Of a stretch of DNA of 64,000 nt, positions 52,988 to 62,192 are shown one piece after another (position 1 is the first letter of the stretch; the number at the start of each line of letters is the position of its first letter). The DNA is from UBA6182 sp964479585 (GTDB lineage: Bacteria > Bacillota_I > Bacilli_A > Erysipelotrichales > Erysipelotrichaceae). The stretch spans positions 1-64,000 of the forward strand of contig CAYZMP010000002.1 of the NCBI GenBank assembly GCA_964479585.1, given 5' to 3'. Under the pieces are notes generated by a model. The model was not told the origin of the DNA and did no database searches. It saw only the letters and a program-made list of their open reading frames with translations. The translations under genes and the position numbers were made by a program.

Positions 52988-54208
52988 TTAAACAACACGA
53001 TTATACACGGCAGATACATGCTTTTTGTTGGCGTAAATAAAGATGAAAAACGCTATCAATCCAATCACACTCATAAAGATGATTATATCGGTATACACAA
53101 ACCATTCCCCAACATAACCAGCAAATAGTCGGCCAATAATCATGCCAGTTGCGGTCATAATTTGATAAAAGCCATTAATTCGACCACGCTTTTCAGCAGG
53201 TACATAACTTTGTACCGATGACATCCGTATATTAAAGGAATTAATCGACAATATGCCTGATATGACTTGTACCACTAACATAAGTGGATATGGCACTAAC
53301 AACAAAATCGCATTTAAAAAATTCAATGAAAAATACACGATTGCCGCAACCATAAATCGTTTGTTGGTTTCTACTTTAAGGACATAATGCATAAGACCAC
53401 CAATTAAACGACCTACTGTTATAAAGGATATAGCCCACGCATAATGATTCACAGTTAAGGTAGGATGATTTTCAAAGAAAGGATACATAAGCACATTGAG
53501 TCCTTCACCCGCCATCATAAACACAAAGAAAAACAAGAAAATCGAAAGTAATCCCTTCTCTTTCGATAAGTAACTAAACCCCTCTGAAACCATTGCTTTA
53601 AATGACTGTGCACCAATCGCTAAGTTGTTTAAGTGTTTTTCTTGTAGTTGAATTTGCATTTCAAATAGTGAGGCAATGATAAGCAAGATACCTTCTATTA
53701 AAAAGATACCGGCAGGACCGTATCGATTAAATAAGACTGCTGCCACGGGAAACATAATCGTGTTTACGGTTGGATAAATAAGAGAACTAACTGCATACCC
53801 TTTTTGCATCATCTTATCTGGAATCAACTCAGGAAAGAGTGATTCATACGCAATATGATACACAACCCCATTGCTTGCTATGACAATTCCCAATACTAAA
53901 TAAGCTGTGTAATTAAAGTATCCGTCTTTTGTTGCATAAGCAATAAGTAAAAACAACACACCCATTAATAAATCAGACAGTACAATAATTTTCTTACGTG
54001 AAAATTTATCAATAATCGGTCCAACTAGCAGAGGTAGCAATATATTTGGCAACATGATGGTAGCTGAAAAGATCGCCGATAACATCGTCGATTGTGTCTG
54101 ATTATAAATAAGCACACTAAGTGCAAAGTTTAACCCAACACCACCAATTGCTGAAATGATTTTTCCTATGGTAATGGTTGTGTAGTTTTTAGTCCATAAG
54201 GTTTGCAT
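52988..54208 (-). CDS. MFS transporter
   Basis: The 406-residue protein has about twelve membrane spans and the MFS loop 2-3 motif GPIIDKFSRKKIIVLSDLL. It resembles drug-type exporters (enterobactin/macrolide exporter-like group) in Firmicutes; the substrate is unknown. Its own promoter (54242-54270) is intact, but an insertion sequence now sits directly upstream, which may have removed an operator or added readthrough. GAGG precedes the ATG. Confidence 0.85.
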   Translation of the reverse strand: MQTLWTKNYTTITIGKIISAIGGVGLNFALSVLIYNQTQSTMLSAIFSATIMLPNILLPLLVGPIIDKFSRKKIIVLSDLLMGVLFLLIAYATKDGYFNYTAYLVLGIVIASNGVVYHIAYESLFPELIPDKMMQKGYAVSSLIYPTVNTIMFPVAAVLFNRYGPAGIFLIEGILLIIASLFEMQIQLQEKHLNNLAIGAQSFKAMVSEGFSYLSKEKGLLSIFLFFFVFMMAGEGLNVLMYPFFENHPTLTVNHYAWAISFITVGRLIGGLMHYVLKVETNKRFMVAAIVYFSLNFLNAILLLVPYPLMLVVQVISGILSINSFNIRMSSVQSYVPAEKRGRINGFYQIMTATGMIIGRLFAGYVGEWFVYTDIIIFMSVIGLIAFFIFIYANKKHVSAVYNRVV

Positions 54209-54241
54209 ATTTTTCCTCTTTTAATGCTTTTAAGCCTTACA

Positions 54242-54270
54242 AATATACCAAAGATAGCGTGTTTATTCAA
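54242..54270 (-). promoter_or_regulatory. Promoter of the MFS gene
   Basis: On the minus strand TTGAAT, 17 bases, TATATT. The -35 ends only 4 bases from the direct repeat that borders the insertion sequence. Confidence 0.7.
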
Positions 54271-54274
54271 TAAA

Positions 54275-54299
54275 ATATCCACTATTTATTAAAATAAAT
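54275..54299. repeat. Left direct repeat flanking the IS (target duplication)
   Basis: A 25-bp sequence starting ATATCCACTA, identical to 55428-55452. It contains an internal palindrome ATTTATT-AA-AATAAAT. Confidence 0.85.
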
Positions 54300-55427
54300 T
54301 GTAGAGTTACAATTGATGTGAGACTTTCCAACTAAAAATAGAAAAGCGAATGGAATCCTGTAAAATAGAGTTACGACACTTTATAGAAAGGAAACCAATC
54401 GCATGTCTATTATAACTCACTCTCAACGTTTTTTGCCCCATGAACTACACACTCGTTTCTATGCTTGTAAACTTTATTCTCAAAACAACGTTTCTGTTGC
54501 CTTCGTCACTCGACGATATAAAATATCGAAATCTTCGTTAATGCGCTGGATGAAGCGTTTTGATGGGACGAAACAATCACTTATGGATAAATCACACTGT
54601 CCACACTCGAAGCACCCTAATGCACATACAGATCAAGAAATTGAATGGATTAATAACTATCTAAGGCGAAACCCCAACATCTCCATGATTGAACTCTATG
54701 GTAAGCTCAGAATTAATCGAGGATATTCAAGACATCCAAGCTCACTCTTTCGTTTTCTTCGTAAACAAGGTTATTACACACAACCCAAACCTAAGAAGAA
54801 ACCGTACAAACCACAGCCATACAACACGCCTAAAGCTGCTGGAATCAAATGGCAATGTGATGTTAAACATGTTCCTAAACACTGCAAATCACCGACACTA
54901 CTTCATGATCAGAAGTTCTATCAATACACCATGATTGATGAAGCCTCTAGAGAGAGATTTATATATCACTATGATGAACACTCTAGCTACTCTAGCGTTG
55001 ATTTTGTACAACGGGCTATTGCTTACTTTGGTTATCAACCATATACCATTCAAACCGACAATGGCTTTGAATTTACTCATACTACCAATACTGATCGAAC
55101 TCATCCATTTGATATTCTACTAGATCATCTTGGTATCAAACATAAATTGATTCGTCCAAGAACACCTAGACATAATGGTAAAGTGGAACGTTCTCATCGA
55201 AATGATAACACTCGTTTTTACCAAAATCTTAAGTTTTACTCTTTAGAAGATTTACGTGAACAAGCAAAACGTTACCTCTCTCGTTCAAACAACATACCCA
55301 TGGCAACTCTTGGTTATCTAACACCTCTTGAGATGAGAGAAAAATTACTTAACCAATTTAAATACTATTTTACATGATGAGACTTTAATTTTTAAGAATT
55401 TGGTCTCACATCATTTACAAGTGTACA
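54300..55427 (+). mobile_element. IS481-like insertion sequence with 25-bp terminal inverted repeats and 25-bp direct repeats
   Basis: The element is 1128 bp and ends in TG...CA. Its terminal inverted repeats (54300-54324 and 55403-55427) match at 20 of 25 positions, with an 11-bp perfect block TGATGTGAGAC. It carries one intact transposase gene. Identical 25-bp sequences abut both ends, which implies a recent insertion with a long target-site duplication. It lies between tRNA-Arg and the MFS promoter. Confidence 0.9.
54403..55377 (+). CDS. IS481-like DDE transposase
   Basis: The 324-residue protein has an N-terminal helix-turn-helix (VAFVTRRYKISKSSLMRWMK), a second HTH-like region (LYGKLRINRGYSRHPSSLFR), and an rve integrase core with the acidic triad in WQCDVKHVP, QTDNGFEFTH and NGKVERSHRNDN. 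This matches the IS481 group of single-ORF DDE transposases. No frameshift or stop is present, so it is probably active. AGAAAGGA precedes the ATG. Confidence 0.92.
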   Translation: MSIITHSQRFLPHELHTRFYACKLYSQNNVSVAFVTRRYKISKSSLMRWMKRFDGTKQSLMDKSHCPHSKHPNAHTDQEIEWINNYLRRNPNISMIELYGKLRINRGYSRHPSSLFRFLRKQGYYTQPKPKKKPYKPQPYNTPKAAGIKWQCDVKHVPKHCKSPTLLHDQKFYQYTMIDEASRERFIYHYDEHSSYSSVDFVQRAIAYFGYQPYTIQTDNGFEFTHTTNTDRTHPFDILLDHLGIKHKLIRPRTPRHNGKVERSHRNDNTRFYQNLKFYSLEDLREQAKRYLSRSNNIPMATLGYLTPLEMREKLLNQFKYYFT

Positions 55428-55452
55428 ATATCCACTATTTATTAAAATAAAT
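55428..55452. repeat. Right direct repeat flanking the IS (target duplication)
   Basis: Second copy of the 25-bp repeat at 54275-54299; the match would be 26 bp if the final A of the element is counted. Confidence 0.85.
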
Positions 55453-55487
55453 AAACAACATACATTTTTAACTGCGTTAGTTGCATT

Positions 55488-55511
55488 ATTAAAAAAACCC
55501 ACACTTGTGGG
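55488..55511 (-). terminator. Terminator after tRNA-Arg
   Basis: On the minus strand CCCACA / TGTGGG with a 2-base central gap (probably a 5-bp stem and 4-base loop) and then seven T. Confidence 0.75.
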
Positions 55512-55525
55512 CTTAAGTCTTTAGA

Positions 55526-55602
55526 TGGCGTCCACGGAGAGACTCGAACTCCCGACCGTGCGCTTAGAAGGCGCATGCTCTATCCAACTGAGCTACGTGG
55601 AC
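55526..55602 (-). tRNA. tRNA-Arg (anticodon UCU)
   Basis: A 77-base cloverleaf with CCA encoded: acceptor GTCCACG / CGTGGAC, D arm GCTC...GAGC, anticodon stem TGCGC / GCGCA with loop CTTCTAA (anticodon TCT, reading AGA/AGG), T arm GGGAG-TTCGAGT-CTCTC. It has its own promoter and terminator, as a single-gene unit. Confidence 0.97.
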
Positions 55603-55620
55603 ATGTGTTAGTGCCAATCT

Positions 55621-55649
55621 ATAATAGCAAAATTACGGTCTTGATGCAA
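55621..55649 (-). promoter_or_regulatory. Promoter of tRNA-Arg
   Basis: On the minus strand TTGCAT, 17 bases, TATTAT with TGC extension, about 18 bases before the tRNA 5' end. Confidence 0.75.
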
Positions 55650-55685
55650 TAACACAAACAAAAAAGTTGTAAGTATCCAATCTTG

Positions 55686-56113
55686 TTATAGTTTGGTAAC
55701 TTTTTTAGCTGCTTTACAACGATAACCTAACTCTTTATAAAAGGATTCTAAGTGCAAAGGTGATATGTAAGTGTTTGTGTTGAATTTATTGTTGTAAGAA
55801 TACGTTACTTTAATTCTTCTTTTTGATAGAGCCATCGACGACCAAAAGTTTTCGACAATTTCTAAAGCAACTACATGATCATAATTAATTCGTTCTTTAA
55901 GTGGTCCAAAACGAATAAACAGTTGATTTTCTAATAGCGTATAGGAGTTAAAACTATATATATTGACACAAAAAAAGCATTTATTGCAAACAGTAGTATT
56001 ACGTTAATAATCATTGAATCACTTTCAAGTTGTAAAAAACTAACAATCGATAACATAATAACTACCAATAACACTAATGCATAAATGACATCTATTCTTG
56101 AACGTTCTTTCAT
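55686..56113 (-). pseudogene. Small PH-domain-like membrane protein gene, frameshifted in a T7 tract
   Basis: From ATG 56113 (behind AAGGGG) the frame encodes two membrane helices (VIYALVLLVVIMLSIVSFL; MIINVILLFAINAFF) and stops at 55931 after 60 residues. One base is missing: in the next frame the sequence continues without a stop to 55686 as SYTLLENQLFIRFGPLKER, YDHVVALEIVENFWSSM and YISPLHLESFYKELGY, the pattern of bacterial PH (bPH) membrane proteins. The join falls at seven T (plus-strand A7, 55970-55976); eight T would restore a 142-residue protein. It could be a real mutation, phase variation, -1 frameshifting at the slippery heptamer T TTT TTT, or a sequencing error. It follows the phosphoesterase gene by 77 bases. 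Confidence 0.75.
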
Positions 56114-56190
56114 ACTTTCCCCTTAAAAATCTGAATGACGGATAATTAAAACGATGGTAAACAATAAATAAAATGTAAGAACAAATGTAT

Positions 56191-56658
56191 TTATCGTTTT
56201 AAATTTTTTCTTGTTACTTTTAGATTATCATCTTCAATACTTAGTAATGCGTAACATGCTGGAGATTGATCACGGTTATACGATAAAGCACCAGGACTTA
56301 TTAGTCGTATACCATCTACTTCCTTATCATAAAATGTATGATAATGACCAAACAAGACAACATCTGCTTGCACACTTTTTGCTTTTTTAACAAGGGCACT
56401 ATCACGCTTAAACATCATTACTTGATGTGAATGAATCACTAAAAAAGTAAATCCTTCAAATGATAAGACACGATGCTCAGGATAATCATAATAATAATCA
56501 TTGTTTCCTTTAACCGAAACAAAAGGATTCATTTTTTCAGGTGGCATTTCACTATCACCACAATCAATGTAGGCAAACACATCATAATGAGTGCTTATTA
56601 CTTGCTCAAGAGCATGTTTTCTACCATGTACATCGGATGTCACTACAATTTGTGTCAT
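56191..56658 (-). CDS. YfcE/MJ0936-type metallophosphoesterase
   Basis: The 155-residue protein has the calcineurin-like metal motifs: TSDVHGRKHALEQ (first Asp/His), DCGDSE, VKGNNDYYYD, LVIHSHQ and LFGHYHT. It is a small YfcE-like phosphodiesterase; the physiological substrate is unknown. It starts in an ATGA overlap with murI and is the last gene of the cvpA-mutS2-uvrC-murI operon. Confidence 0.88.
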   Translation of the reverse strand: MTQIVVTSDVHGRKHALEQVISTHYDVFAYIDCGDSEMPPEKMNPFVSVKGNNDYYYDYPEHRVLSFEGFTFLVIHSHQVMMFKRDSALVKKAKSVQADVVLFGHYHTFYDKEVDGIRLISPGALSYNRDQSPACYALLSIEDDNLKVTRKNLKR

Positions 56659-57404
56659 ATTGATACCTCAACTACTTCTTCATGTGCATTAAACAACACG
56701 TGAAGTTGTCGTTGCAACACTTGTGCACTAGCACTAGTTAATATTGTTGAATCACCAATGTTGTTTTCTAACCAATCTTTGTTTGCTAAAACCATTGCTT
56801 GTGTGGAGTCGATATACACAACATCTTTGCATGCTTTAAACTCATTAATGACTAATGGATAGTGTGTGCATCCAAGTAAGATGGTATCTACTTCTTTGCA
56901 CTGATTACATAATGTCGCAACATAATGTGCAATTGTTTGCTTATCGGCTAAACCTTCAATATAATCCACTAAATCATGAGCAATAACTTCGACTACTTCA
57001 CTATTAGGAAATCTTTTTGCTATTTCGTTTTTATACACATGTGAAAAAATGTTTGCTTGTGTCGCAACCACGGCAATTTTACTTGTTTCTTGTATTTGAT
57101 TGACAGTTGCATCTATCACACCACGAATGGCAATTTCTGGGTATTTCTCTTGCATGTCTTTTAGTAATAAACTACTTGTTGTGTTACACGCTAACAATAG
57201 ATGACGTACTCCTTGTGCAAGAAAAAACTCAATGTTCTTTGATGTAATGTCATAAAGTTGTTCTTTGCTTTTTGGTCCATATGGACTGTTATATTGATCG
57301 GCCAATATCATCAGTGGTGCTTTTGGGTATGCTTTTTTTAACCCATAATAAATGGTAAAGCCACCCAACCCTGAATCAATTAACCCAATGGTTTTTTGCT
57401 TCAT
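56655..57404 (-). CDS. murI: Glutamate racemase
   Basis: The 249-residue enzyme makes D-glutamate for peptidoglycan. Motifs: GLIDSGLGGFTIYYGL, first catalytic Cys in LLACNTTSSLLL (about residue 71), second in ILLGCTHYPLV (about 181). Length is slightly short. It overlaps uvrC and the phosphoesterase gene by 4 bases each. Its presence supports a cell-walled organism. Confidence 0.93.
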   Translation of the reverse strand: MKQKTIGLIDSGLGGFTIYYGLKKAYPKAPLMILADQYNSPYGPKSKEQLYDITSKNIEFFLAQGVRHLLLACNTTSSLLLKDMQEKYPEIAIRGVIDATVNQIQETSKIAVVATQANIFSHVYKNEIAKRFPNSEVVEVIAHDLVDYIEGLADKQTIAHYVATLCNQCKEVDTILLGCTHYPLVINEFKACKDVVYIDSTQAMVLANKDWLENNIGDSTILTSASAQVLQRQLHVLFNAHEEVVEVSI

Positions 57405-59170
57405 AAATCATTGTCCTTATTTTTTTCATGGAAGAATTGTATCACATTTAGAGCAATCTGTTGTGGTAAAACATCACACAGTTGCTCAAGTGTTGCTTCT
57501 TTAATTGCTTTAAATGAACCAAAGTGTTTTAACAGTTGTTTCTTTCTTGTTGGTCCTATTCCTTCTATCTCATCTAACAAGGAAGAGGTTTGTGCTTTTG
57601 ATCGTAATTGTCGATGATAATTTATTGCAAAACGATGGACTTCTTCTTGTATTTTATACAACAACTGATACAAAGGATCATCCACAAGCAATCGTATGCT
57701 TGAACCATCTTCTAACACAAGAAAAGATGTTTTATGATGTGCATCTTTACTTAATCCAATTAGTGGTGTTGTAATTTGCAAGGATTGCAACACTTTAGAG
57801 ATCGCATTTACTTGAGAAATTCCACCATCCACCACAAGTACATCACTCATTGGTTGTTTCTCTTTTAATGATCGTACAACTCGTCGATACACCATTTCAC
57901 TTAAGGAAGCCACATCATCATTGTCATGATGAAGCTTGTACTTACGATACTGGTTTTTATCAAAACGGTTTTCTTTATACACAACCATTGCTCCAACAGA
58001 AAAGGTTCCACTAATGTGAGAAACATCAAACATTTCTATTTGCTGGATTGGACCACGTTGTAGTAAGTGCTCTAAATGTTCTAATCCTTTATCAGTTTGA
58101 ACATTATCCACACTTGGTTGTAAAAAGAGTGTTAAGTGAGTTTGTGCATTTTGTGCAATACTAGCTAGTAACTCTTTTTTAAATCCACGTTGTGGAACAC
58201 TAACTTCTATGTTTAATATTTGTGCTAACAACGATGCATCTAGTGATGCTGGCACATAAAGCTGTTTTGGTTTTGGTTGTTCACTATAAAAATGAATAAT
58301 AGCACTTGTAATTTCTTCAATCGGATCATCGATAATTGAAAATACGGTTGCTGTTTTTTCAAATAGCTTGCCTTCTTTAATGACAAAATGCAACAAGCTT
58401 ACCATTCCATGATCAATGGTGAAATTGACCATGTCTTGACTTTGGTTCATATGTACGCCTGATTGTTTTTCACTTATATAATGGATGGCAGAAATTTTAT
58501 CTCGATAAGTTGCCGCAAGCTCATAATCTAATGACGCTACTGCAGCTTCCATCTTTCTTTGATAGTCACTTACAACATGTTGTGCTTGTCCTTTTAATAA
58601 GGCGATTATATTTGCAATGTGCACTTGGTAGGATTGTTGATCAATAAATCCTTCACATGGGCCATCACATTGTTTAATGTGGTAATACAAACATACTTTG
58701 TTTGGTAGTTTTGTGCATTTTCTTATAGGAAACAGTTCATGAATAAGACGATGAACTTCTCGTGCAGCTTTTGCATCGGGATAAGGTCCAAAGTATTTTG
58801 CTTTTTTATCCTTTTTTCGATCACGAACCACCAATACTTTTGAAAATTTTTCATGGGTGATTTTAATCATTGGATAACTCTTATCATCCATAAACAAAAT
58901 ATTGTACGTTGGTCGATGTTTTTTAATTAAGTCAATTTCTAAAAGCAACGCTTCTTTTTCATTAAGTGTCACAATAACATCAAGATCGTCAATCTCACTA
59001 ACTAATTTTTGAGTTTTTCCTTCGTGAGGGCGTTGAAAATATTGATGAACACGTTTGGCAATGTTTTTGGCTTTACCGACATAAATGATGTTTTGATGTT
59101 CATCTTTAAATAAATAACAACCAGACTCACTAGGCAACAAAGAAAGCTTGCTTTTTAAGGCATCATTCAT
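57401..59170 (-). CDS. uvrC: Excinuclease ABC subunit C
   Basis: The 589-residue nuclease incises both sides of DNA lesions in nucleotide-excision repair. It has the GIY-YIG N-terminal nuclease (GCYLFKDEHQNIIYVGKAKN), a UVR helical motif near 205-240, the RNase H-like C-terminal nuclease (FDVSHISGTFSVGAMVVY, VLVVDGG), and a terminal helix-hairpin-helix (LDEIEGIGPTRKKQLLKHFG). It overlaps mutS2 by ATGA and murI by 4 bases. Confidence 0.96.
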   Translation of the reverse strand: MNDALKSKLSLLPSESGCYLFKDEHQNIIYVGKAKNIAKRVHQYFQRPHEGKTQKLVSEIDDLDVIVTLNEKEALLLEIDLIKKHRPTYNILFMDDKSYPMIKITHEKFSKVLVVRDRKKDKKAKYFGPYPDAKAAREVHRLIHELFPIRKCTKLPNKVCLYYHIKQCDGPCEGFIDQQSYQVHIANIIALLKGQAQHVVSDYQRKMEAAVASLDYELAATYRDKISAIHYISEKQSGVHMNQSQDMVNFTIDHGMVSLLHFVIKEGKLFEKTATVFSIIDDPIEEITSAIIHFYSEQPKPKQLYVPASLDASLLAQILNIEVSVPQRGFKKELLASIAQNAQTHLTLFLQPSVDNVQTDKGLEHLEHLLQRGPIQQIEMFDVSHISGTFSVGAMVVYKENRFDKNQYRKYKLHHDNDDVASLSEMVYRRVVRSLKEKQPMSDVLVVDGGISQVNAISKVLQSLQITTPLIGLSKDAHHKTSFLVLEDGSSIRLLVDDPLYQLLYKIQEEVHRFAINYHRQLRSKAQTSSLLDEIEGIGPTRKKQLLKHFGSFKAIKEATLEQLCDVLPQQIALNVIQFFHEKNKDNDL

Positions 59171-61452
59171 TGAAAGCTCACCACCGTTACCGCTGCTCCA
59201 CCTTGAGCGTGATCTGCTGGTGTTACTTTTTTAACACCAGGGTGTTTTTTTACATACTCATTAATCACTTTTTTAAGCACTCCTGTACCAACACCATGTA
59301 CGATAAACCCTTGATGTCGATTGGCTAAGATACAATCATTAATATACTGATCTACTTTTACTTTTGCCTCTTCAGAGCGTAACCCAACAATGACACATTC
59401 CATAGGAGCACTACTTACACTACTAAAAGATGATGAACTTGAGCGACGTTGTTTTTTGGCAGTTGGTTTATTTACTTTAGTAACATCTTTACTTTTTACT
59501 TTGAATGTTTTTTGATTCACTTCTACTTCGAGCTGTTGATTGTTGATGCTCGAAATAACACCTATTTGATGAGTAGAGTTGATTTGCACATAGTCATTGA
59601 CTTGCAATGGTGTCTGTTCACTAGCAACACTTTCTTTTACAATTTTCTCTTGTAATTGCTTAACAACTGCTTTTGCACTTTTTTGATCAGTAGCGATGGC
59701 TTGTTTAACTAGCTCATTAACTTCATCAATTTGTTGTTGTAAGTACTGTTGTGCTTTTTCTTGCGCTTGTGCTAAATACTCTGATTCTTTCTCTTTTAAC
59801 TGTTGGTTTTTTTCTTTTAGAGAAAGCGCATATTCTTCTGCTTCTTGCTGTTGTTTACTTAAAGCTTGATTGATTTTTTCTTGTTGAGCAATTTCTTGAT
59901 GCAAGCGATCAATAAGTCCTTGTTGTTCGCTTTTTTTGTTTTCAAAATGTATTTTCGCTTGTTCAATAATTTGAGCAGGCATATTAAATTGCGATGCAAT
60001 CGCTAATGCATTAGAAGCTCCTGAGGTGTTGAGTAAAAAACGATACGTCGGTTTTAAAGCATCAATGTCAAACTCAACAGAAGCAAGCATCGTGTTTTTC
60101 TTTTTGTATGCAATTTCTTTAAGACGATTATAATGAGTCGTCGCAATTACCATGCAGTTGATACTATCACAGTATTGTAAAATCGAAATCGCTAAACTTT
60201 CACCTTCATCAGGATCAGTACCAGAGCCAAGTTCATCAAATATGACCAATGAATGTTCAGTAGCTTGATGTAAAATTTCAGAAATTTTTGATAAATGTGA
60301 ACTAAAGGTAGAAAGTGATTGCACAATTGATTGATCATCGCCAATATCCGCAAACACATGATCAAAGACAGGCAACGTTGCTTTTGATGCCAAAATTGGT
60401 ATTCCACTATAACTTAACAGTGTAAACAAACCAATGATTTTTACCGTTACAGTTTTACCACCCGTGTTTGGTCCTGTAATTAACAAAGCTCGTTTATCGA
60501 GGGGAATCTCAATGGTGTTAGCCACCACATCCTTAGGATCAATAAGGGGATGACGAGCATTTTCAAAGTAGAGTGGATTATCATGTTGAACACTTGCAAT
60601 AAAACCATCATGATCTAGCCCCCACTTCGCTTTTGCAAAGATGCTATCTAAATGAGCAAGGGTATCTAAATTGGCAAGCAATTGATCGGATTCTTGTTTA
60701 ATCATCTGTGAAATTTCCATGCATATCCGCTCAATTTCAGCTTGTATTTGATTGTGTAGAGACTCTTTTTTGTTGTTTAATTCAATTAAAAAAGGTGGTT
60801 CGACATACGCACTTTGCCCAGAAGCTGACTCACCATGAACAATGCCTTTAAACTTATTTTTATCAGCAGCCTTTGCTAAAACAACCACACGATCATAACG
60901 ACTTGCTGCAATTGGTTCACTTAACCAATTGCTATGTTTATTTATAAATGCCTGCACTTGATTTGATAATGAGTTTTCTAACTCACGAAGTTGCCTTTTT
61001 AGTTTTGCATACTCATTTGAAGCACTATCTAGCATGTCGTAATTATTGGAAAAACTTTGATCAATTTTAGCTACTAGTGCTGGTGAAATCGCTAAACTAT
61101 CAATATAATCATACACATAAAATGCATCTGCACTTTTATCCGCTTTGATAAAACGCATCACAACATGATTGACTTTGTTTATCTTTACCATTTCTTCAAT
61201 CGTTAGCGTCGCATTTTTACTTGCTTTAATAATTGAAGCACTAACATCACTAACTCCACTTAAAGAAGTATCACATCCAGCTAACATAAAATTCATCGCA
61301 TCTTGTGTTTTCTTGTTTTCACGCTCAATCAACCGCTGTGTAAAAAACGGTTGTAGTGTTTCTATTTTTTCTTTGGACAAACTAAACGCACAATACTGTG
61401 CGATTTGTTCAATAATACGATCGTATTCTAATGCTTTTTGCCATTTATTCAT
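59167..61452 (-). CDS. mutS2: MutS2 endonuclease/ribosome-rescue ATPase
   Basis: The 761-residue protein lacks the MutS mismatch-binding domain and has the MutS2 layout: helical core and clamp (1-300), ATPase with Walker A LLITGPNTGGKTVTVK and LVIFDELGSGTDPDEG, a long coiled coil (about 510-610), and a C-terminal Smr domain (FIVHGVGTGVLKKVI). MutS2 suppresses recombination and in Bacillus also splits collided ribosomes. It overlaps cvpA and uvrC, an order common in Firmicutes. Confidence 0.95.
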   Translation of the reverse strand: MNKWQKALEYDRIIEQIAQYCAFSLSKEKIETLQPFFTQRLIERENKKTQDAMNFMLAGCDTSLSGVSDVSASIIKASKNATLTIEEMVKINKVNHVVMRFIKADKSADAFYVYDYIDSLAISPALVAKIDQSFSNNYDMLDSASNEYAKLKRQLRELENSLSNQVQAFINKHSNWLSEPIAASRYDRVVVLAKAADKNKFKGIVHGESASGQSAYVEPPFLIELNNKKESLHNQIQAEIERICMEISQMIKQESDQLLANLDTLAHLDSIFAKAKWGLDHDGFIASVQHDNPLYFENARHPLIDPKDVVANTIEIPLDKRALLITGPNTGGKTVTVKIIGLFTLLSYSGIPILASKATLPVFDHVFADIGDDQSIVQSLSTFSSHLSKISEILHQATEHSLVIFDELGSGTDPDEGESLAISILQYCDSINCMVIATTHYNRLKEIAYKKKNTMLASVEFDIDALKPTYRFLLNTSGASNALAIASQFNMPAQIIEQAKIHFENKKSEQQGLIDRLHQEIAQQEKINQALSKQQQEAEEYALSLKEKNQQLKEKESEYLAQAQEKAQQYLQQQIDEVNELVKQAIATDQKSAKAVVKQLQEKIVKESVASEQTPLQVNDYVQINSTHQIGVISSINNQQLEVEVNQKTFKVKSKDVTKVNKPTAKKQRRSSSSSFSSVSSAPMECVIVGLRSEEAKVKVDQYINDCILANRHQGFIVHGVGTGVLKKVINEYVKKHPGVKKVTPADHAQGGAAVTVVSFQ

Positions 61453-62125
61453 CGCTTGTCGGTAATCTTTCTAATATATCGGAAATTACGTCCGCCTCTA
61501 ATTCTTGTTTAATAAGCCACTCTTGTATAGCTTGTGTGTCTTGTTCACTTAAAAGTTCACCTGCCATTAATCGAGCAAGTGCTGGTGAAGAGCTAGCCCA
61601 ATCACTAAAAACATCAAAGGCTAATGGTGCACTTTCTTCAATGTTGGATAAATAGGTTTGCTCAACTGCTTCTCTTCCATTAACAAACAATGGTGTTGAT
61701 AATAAAAAGACAACAATCAATAAGTACACAACTCCTTTTACTAAACCAAAAAGAAAGCCTAACATTTGATTGACAGTTTTAACAAGTGGTAACTTCCCTG
61801 CTGTTTTTAACAATGGTTTCACTAGTAAAAATAACACGCTTAAACCAACATAAATAATGACAAACCATAATACTGTATTTACTTGTTGTGCTAATAATTC
61901 ATCAAGTGCTGATTCATTTAGCATTCCTAAATCAGGGTTGTATAACACAAAAACTCGAGCGACTATAGGTGCAAATATCCATGCCACAATAATCTTTATT
62001 ACGACATTTAATAAACCAAATACTTGCAACAAAAGACCGCTTTTATATCCTAAAAATGCCACCACTAATAAAAAGCCTATTATTATTGGGTTAATGAGTG
62101 TTATTACACTTTGAGCTATTTCCAT
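61445..62125 (-). CDS. cvpA: CvpA-family membrane protein
   Basis: The 226-residue protein has four or more membrane spans (IIGFLLVVAFLGYKSGLLL, NTVLWFVIIYVGLSVLFLL, MLGFLFGLVKGVVYLLIVV) in the CvpA/colicin-V-production pattern. It lies immediately before mutS2 as in many Firmicutes. Its precise function is unknown. Two starts are possible: ATG 62125 behind a weak GGTG, chosen here, or ATG 62146 without a ribosome site. It overlaps mutS2 by 8 bases and heads the operon. Confidence 0.8.
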   Translation of the reverse strand: MEIAQSVITLINPIIIGFLLVVAFLGYKSGLLLQVFGLLNVVIKIIVAWIFAPIVARVFVLYNPDLGMLNESALDELLAQQVNTVLWFVIIYVGLSVLFLLVKPLLKTAGKLPLVKTVNQMLGFLFGLVKGVVYLLIVVFLLSTPLFVNGREAVEQTYLSNIEESAPLAFDVFSDWASSSPALARLMAGELLSEQDTQAIQEWLIKQELEADVISDILERLPTSDE

Positions 62126-62169
62126 CTTTATCACCGTTTCTATCATACTTTATTTTAAGTTTTAACACA

Positions 62170-62184
62170 ATTATATGCTACAAT
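62170..62184. promoter_or_regulatory. Back-to-back -10 elements of cvpA and rnhC
   Basis: TATAAT on the minus strand (62170-62175) and TACAAT with TGC extension on the plus strand (62179-62184) are 3 bases apart. The plus-strand transcript would begin close to the rnhC ATG at 62193. The two promoters should compete. Confidence 0.5.
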
Positions 62185-62192
62185 ATCTGCAT

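Noticed and set aside
54275..54299. The IS target repeat as a chromosomal dif/XerCD site
   Set aside because: Its length and palindromic core suggested dif, but the half-sites do not resemble Firmicute dif arms as I know them.
56144..56202. 10-bp inverted repeat TTAAAACGAT / ATCGTTTTAA after the phosphoesterase gene as a terminator
   Set aside because: The loop exceeds 30 bases and no T run follows on the minus strand; the plus-strand T run is lysine codons of the gene.
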